A stretch of 33,958 nucleotides of DNA from Beijerinckiaceae bacterium. Lineage in GTDB: Bacteria; Pseudomonadota; Alphaproteobacteria; Rhizobiales; Beijerinckiaceae. Positions 32,579 to 33,958 of the stretch are shown one piece after another. The stretch covers positions 1 through 33,958 of the forward strand of contig CANGFE010000023.1 in assembly GCA_947453155.1 (NCBI GenBank). Reading direction: 5' to 3'. The translations under genes and the position numbers were made by a program. Position 1 is the stretch's first letter; every line of letters starts with the position of its first letter. The notes below the pieces were generated by a model. It saw nothing but the letters and a program-made list of their open reading frames with translations. It had not been told where the DNA came from and did not search any database.

Positions 32579-33400
32579 TTATTGGAGCGGCGGCACCGTA
32601 TCACCGATGGTGACGCGCTTCATCAAGCGGCGTTCCTTGTCGGAAAAATCGGTGCGCGCATGGCTGGTGCAGCGATTGTCCCAGACGAGAATGTCGCCAA
32701 CCTTCCACTGATGCGCGTAGATCAAGCCTGTGTTTTCAATGTGATCGCACAGCTCATCGATCAGCGCGCGGCTTTCGGCTGCATCCATGCCGACAATATG
32801 GTCGGTCATCAGGCGGCAAACATAGAGCGACTTTTTGCCGGTTTCTGGAATGCGGCGCACAATCGGATGGATGGCATGTGGGCCGAGTTCATTCTTGCCG
32901 TCAGGCTTGGTCGCGCCATAGGTGAAGGTGTTTAGGGCCTTCAAGCCTTCGATGCGCTTCTTGGTCGCCTCTGGCAGCGTTTCATAGGCGCGCACCATAT
33001 TGGCAAAGCACGTGTCGCCGCCCTCGGAGGGAATTTCCAAACCATGCAGCGCCGCGCCCTTGCAGGGCTGGGCCTGATGAATGCGGTCGAAATGGAAATC
33101 CATCTCGCCATCGGGCAGGGAGCCAACGAGCTCACCATTTTCGCGGATGTTGGAGATGACCATAATGTCGTCGCGATGCGACAGCGGCGATTTTTTGCGC
33201 GCCTTTTCGATATGTCCGAAAACTTTGCCAAATTCGACGAGTTCGTCGTCATTGATGGTCGGCCCATGGACGACGAGCACATGATATTGGTTGAAGGCCT
33301 CGAGAATGGCCTTGGAATCTTCGGGCGTGATATTGCGCACGTCGAGCCCGACAATCTCTGCACCCAGAGGCGCGTCGAGGGGCTTCACCGAAATCGTCAT
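32579..33400 (-). CDS. TauD/TfdA-family Fe(II)/2-oxoglutarate dioxygenase
   Basis: A 273-residue cytoplasmic dioxygenase that couples 2-oxoglutarate decarboxylation to hydroxylation of a substrate; family members cleave taurine and other sulfonates, sulfate esters or phenoxyacetates. The iron triad is H103 and D105 (F-H-F-D-R) and H247 (T-S-H-A-R-T-D), in the classic W-D-N-R-x-x-x-H context. The Arg residues that bind 2-oxoglutarate lie in R-R-L-M-K-R (257-262). The N-terminal P-L-G-A-E-I-x-G-L-D is typical. GGGAGG lies 5 bases before the ATG. It precedes the molybdenum/sox block on the same strand, so a link to organosulfur breakdown is tempting but unproven. Confidence 0.92.
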   Translation of the reverse strand: MTISVKPLDAPLGAEIVGLDVRNITPEDSKAILEAFNQYHVLVVHGPTINDDELVEFGKVFGHIEKARKKSPLSHRDDIMVISNIRENGELVGSLPDGEMDFHFDRIHQAQPCKGAALHGLEIPSEGGDTCFANMVRAYETLPEATKKRIEGLKALNTFTYGATKPDGKNELGPHAIHPIVRRIPETGKKSLYVCRLMTDHIVGMDAAESRALIDELCDHIENTGLIYAHQWKVGDILVWDNRCTSHARTDFSDKERRLMKRVTIGDTVPPLQ

Positions 33401-33495
33401 ACTGTCCTCCCGTTGACCGGATTCTTATTAGTCTATGGGGCTAGGTTAGCGGCCTGCTCGCGGGATGACAACTGGGCGCAGCTTTGTCGTGCCCA

Positions 33496-33527
33496 AAGAA
33501 AAAGGACGGTGCCAAGGCACCGTCCTT
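33496..33527 (-). terminator. Rho-independent terminator of the outer-membrane protein gene
   Basis: AAGGACGGTGCC (33502-33513) and GGCACCGTCCTT (33516-33527) form a perfect 12-base-pair stem with a tiny AA loop. On the minus strand it is followed by TTTCTTTGGG, extending the T-run of the stem base. It lies 27 bases after the stop of the partial outer-membrane gene. Confidence 0.9.
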
Positions 33528-33554
33528 CTCTAAAAGTCGCGACTGATCGTGGGA

Positions 33555-33958
33555 TCAGAGGTGGTAAGCGAGGCCCACGTAGACCTGATTTTCGATAGCG
33601 CCGCCAGCCGAAGCAGCCTTGCTGTCGTTGCCGAACTTGTTCAGCCAGTAGCGGTAGCCGACGAACGTGTCGATTTTGTTGGCCTGATAGCCAACGACCT
33701 TGCCGAAATCGAGTGTCAAGCGGTTATCCGAGAGGATTTCCGTCTTGGTCTTGGCGCCCGAGCCGTCCTTGCCCTTCGGCGTAACGAAATTTGTGTTGCC
33801 AGAGAATTTGAGCGGAAGGCCAGTGAAAGCCAGTGGCTGCATGTAGTTCACTTCGATATGAGCATTCATGTCGAACACCGGATCGGAGGTCTTGCCAGCG
33901 CCGACGCAGATCGCGTTCACGCCGCAATGGTTCCATTCCTTGCCAGCAAGCAGTGCCA
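33555..33958 (-). CDS. Outer-membrane beta-barrel protein, 3' part only
   Basis: The gene runs off the right edge; about 134 C-terminal residues are seen. The sequence has alternating polar and hydrophobic strands with aromatic girdles (L-T-L-D-F-G-K-V, I-D-T-F-V-G-Y-R-Y-W, N-Q-V-Y-V-G-L-A-Y-H-L), as in outer-membrane barrels, though the last residue is Leu rather than the common Phe. Two Cys residues (N-H-C-G-V-N-A-I-C) near the left of the visible part are unusual for a barrel and might form a loop disulfide. A Tsx-like nucleoside channel is possible but not supported by a clear motif. It is followed by a strong terminator. Confidence 0.75.
   Translation of the reverse strand, partial: ALLAGKEWNHCGVNAICVGAGKTSDPVFDMNAHIEVNYMQPLAFTGLPLKFSGNTNFVTPKGKDGSGAKTKTEILSDNRLTLDFGKVVGYQANKIDTFVGYRYWLNKFGNDSKAASAGGAIENQVYVGLAYHL

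Overview
The window comes from an alphaproteobacterium, most likely in the order Hyphomicrobiales. The evidence is the moderately high GC content judged by eye, a membrane-bound PuuD-type urate oxidase, a PhoB of alphaproteobacterial type, NodT-type outer membrane factors, a Sox cluster, a Bug-type binding protein, and a palindrome of the CGTCATTGCGAGC type that recurs in Bradyrhizobium-like genomes. Genus cannot be settled from the sequence. The DNA is densely coding with short operons. No rRNA, tRNA, CRISPR array, insertion sequence or prophage was seen, and no gene-free stretch exceeds 300 bases.

Layout. (1) 38-4729 is a urate-to-allantoin module: puuD on the minus strand, a divergent LysR regulator, then uraH, uraD and an NCS2 purine permease. 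It ends in a strong terminator. (2) 4783-13751, minus strand, is a drug or metabolite efflux operon read as NodT outer membrane factor, membrane fusion adaptor, RND pump 1, RND pump 2, and a 42-residue membrane protein that is easily overlooked. All four junctions are 4-base ATGA overlaps. (3) 13973-16086 holds an FAD-linked hydroxyacid dehydrogenase overlapping a PhoB-like response regulator. (4) 16089-23647 is mixed housekeeping and catabolic content: an isochorismatase-fold hydrolase, two alpha/beta hydrolases in tandem (one exported), a 4'-phosphopantetheinyl transferase, an MsrQ-like haem membrane protein, a DEAD-box helicase with a DbpA-type RNA-binding domain and a Lys/Phe repeat tail, and a class II glutamine amidotransferase whose 3' end lies in a palindromic repeat. 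(5) 23762-32420, minus strand, is a sulfur and redox block. Eight tightly packed genes encode a two-subunit molybdenum hydroxylase, a monohaem cytochrome c, a flavocytochrome c sulfide dehydrogenase flavoprotein, SoxX, SoxY, SoxZ and SoxA; a Bug binding protein and a bicupin protein follow. (6) 32579-33958 holds a TauD-type dioxygenase and the 3' end of an outer-membrane protein gene.

Most worth a second look is block 5. It carries the Sox carrier and cytochrome parts without soxB or soxCD, joined to a Tat-exported molybdenum hydroxylase and a sulfide dehydrogenase. Its SoxY ends in A-C-V-E-E instead of the usual G-G-C-G-G carrier tail. I infer a periplasmic system that may load or oxidise a sulfur compound in a way that differs from textbook thiosulfate oxidation. 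The second point is the 42-residue protein translationally coupled to the RND pump, a possible AcrZ-like accessory subunit.
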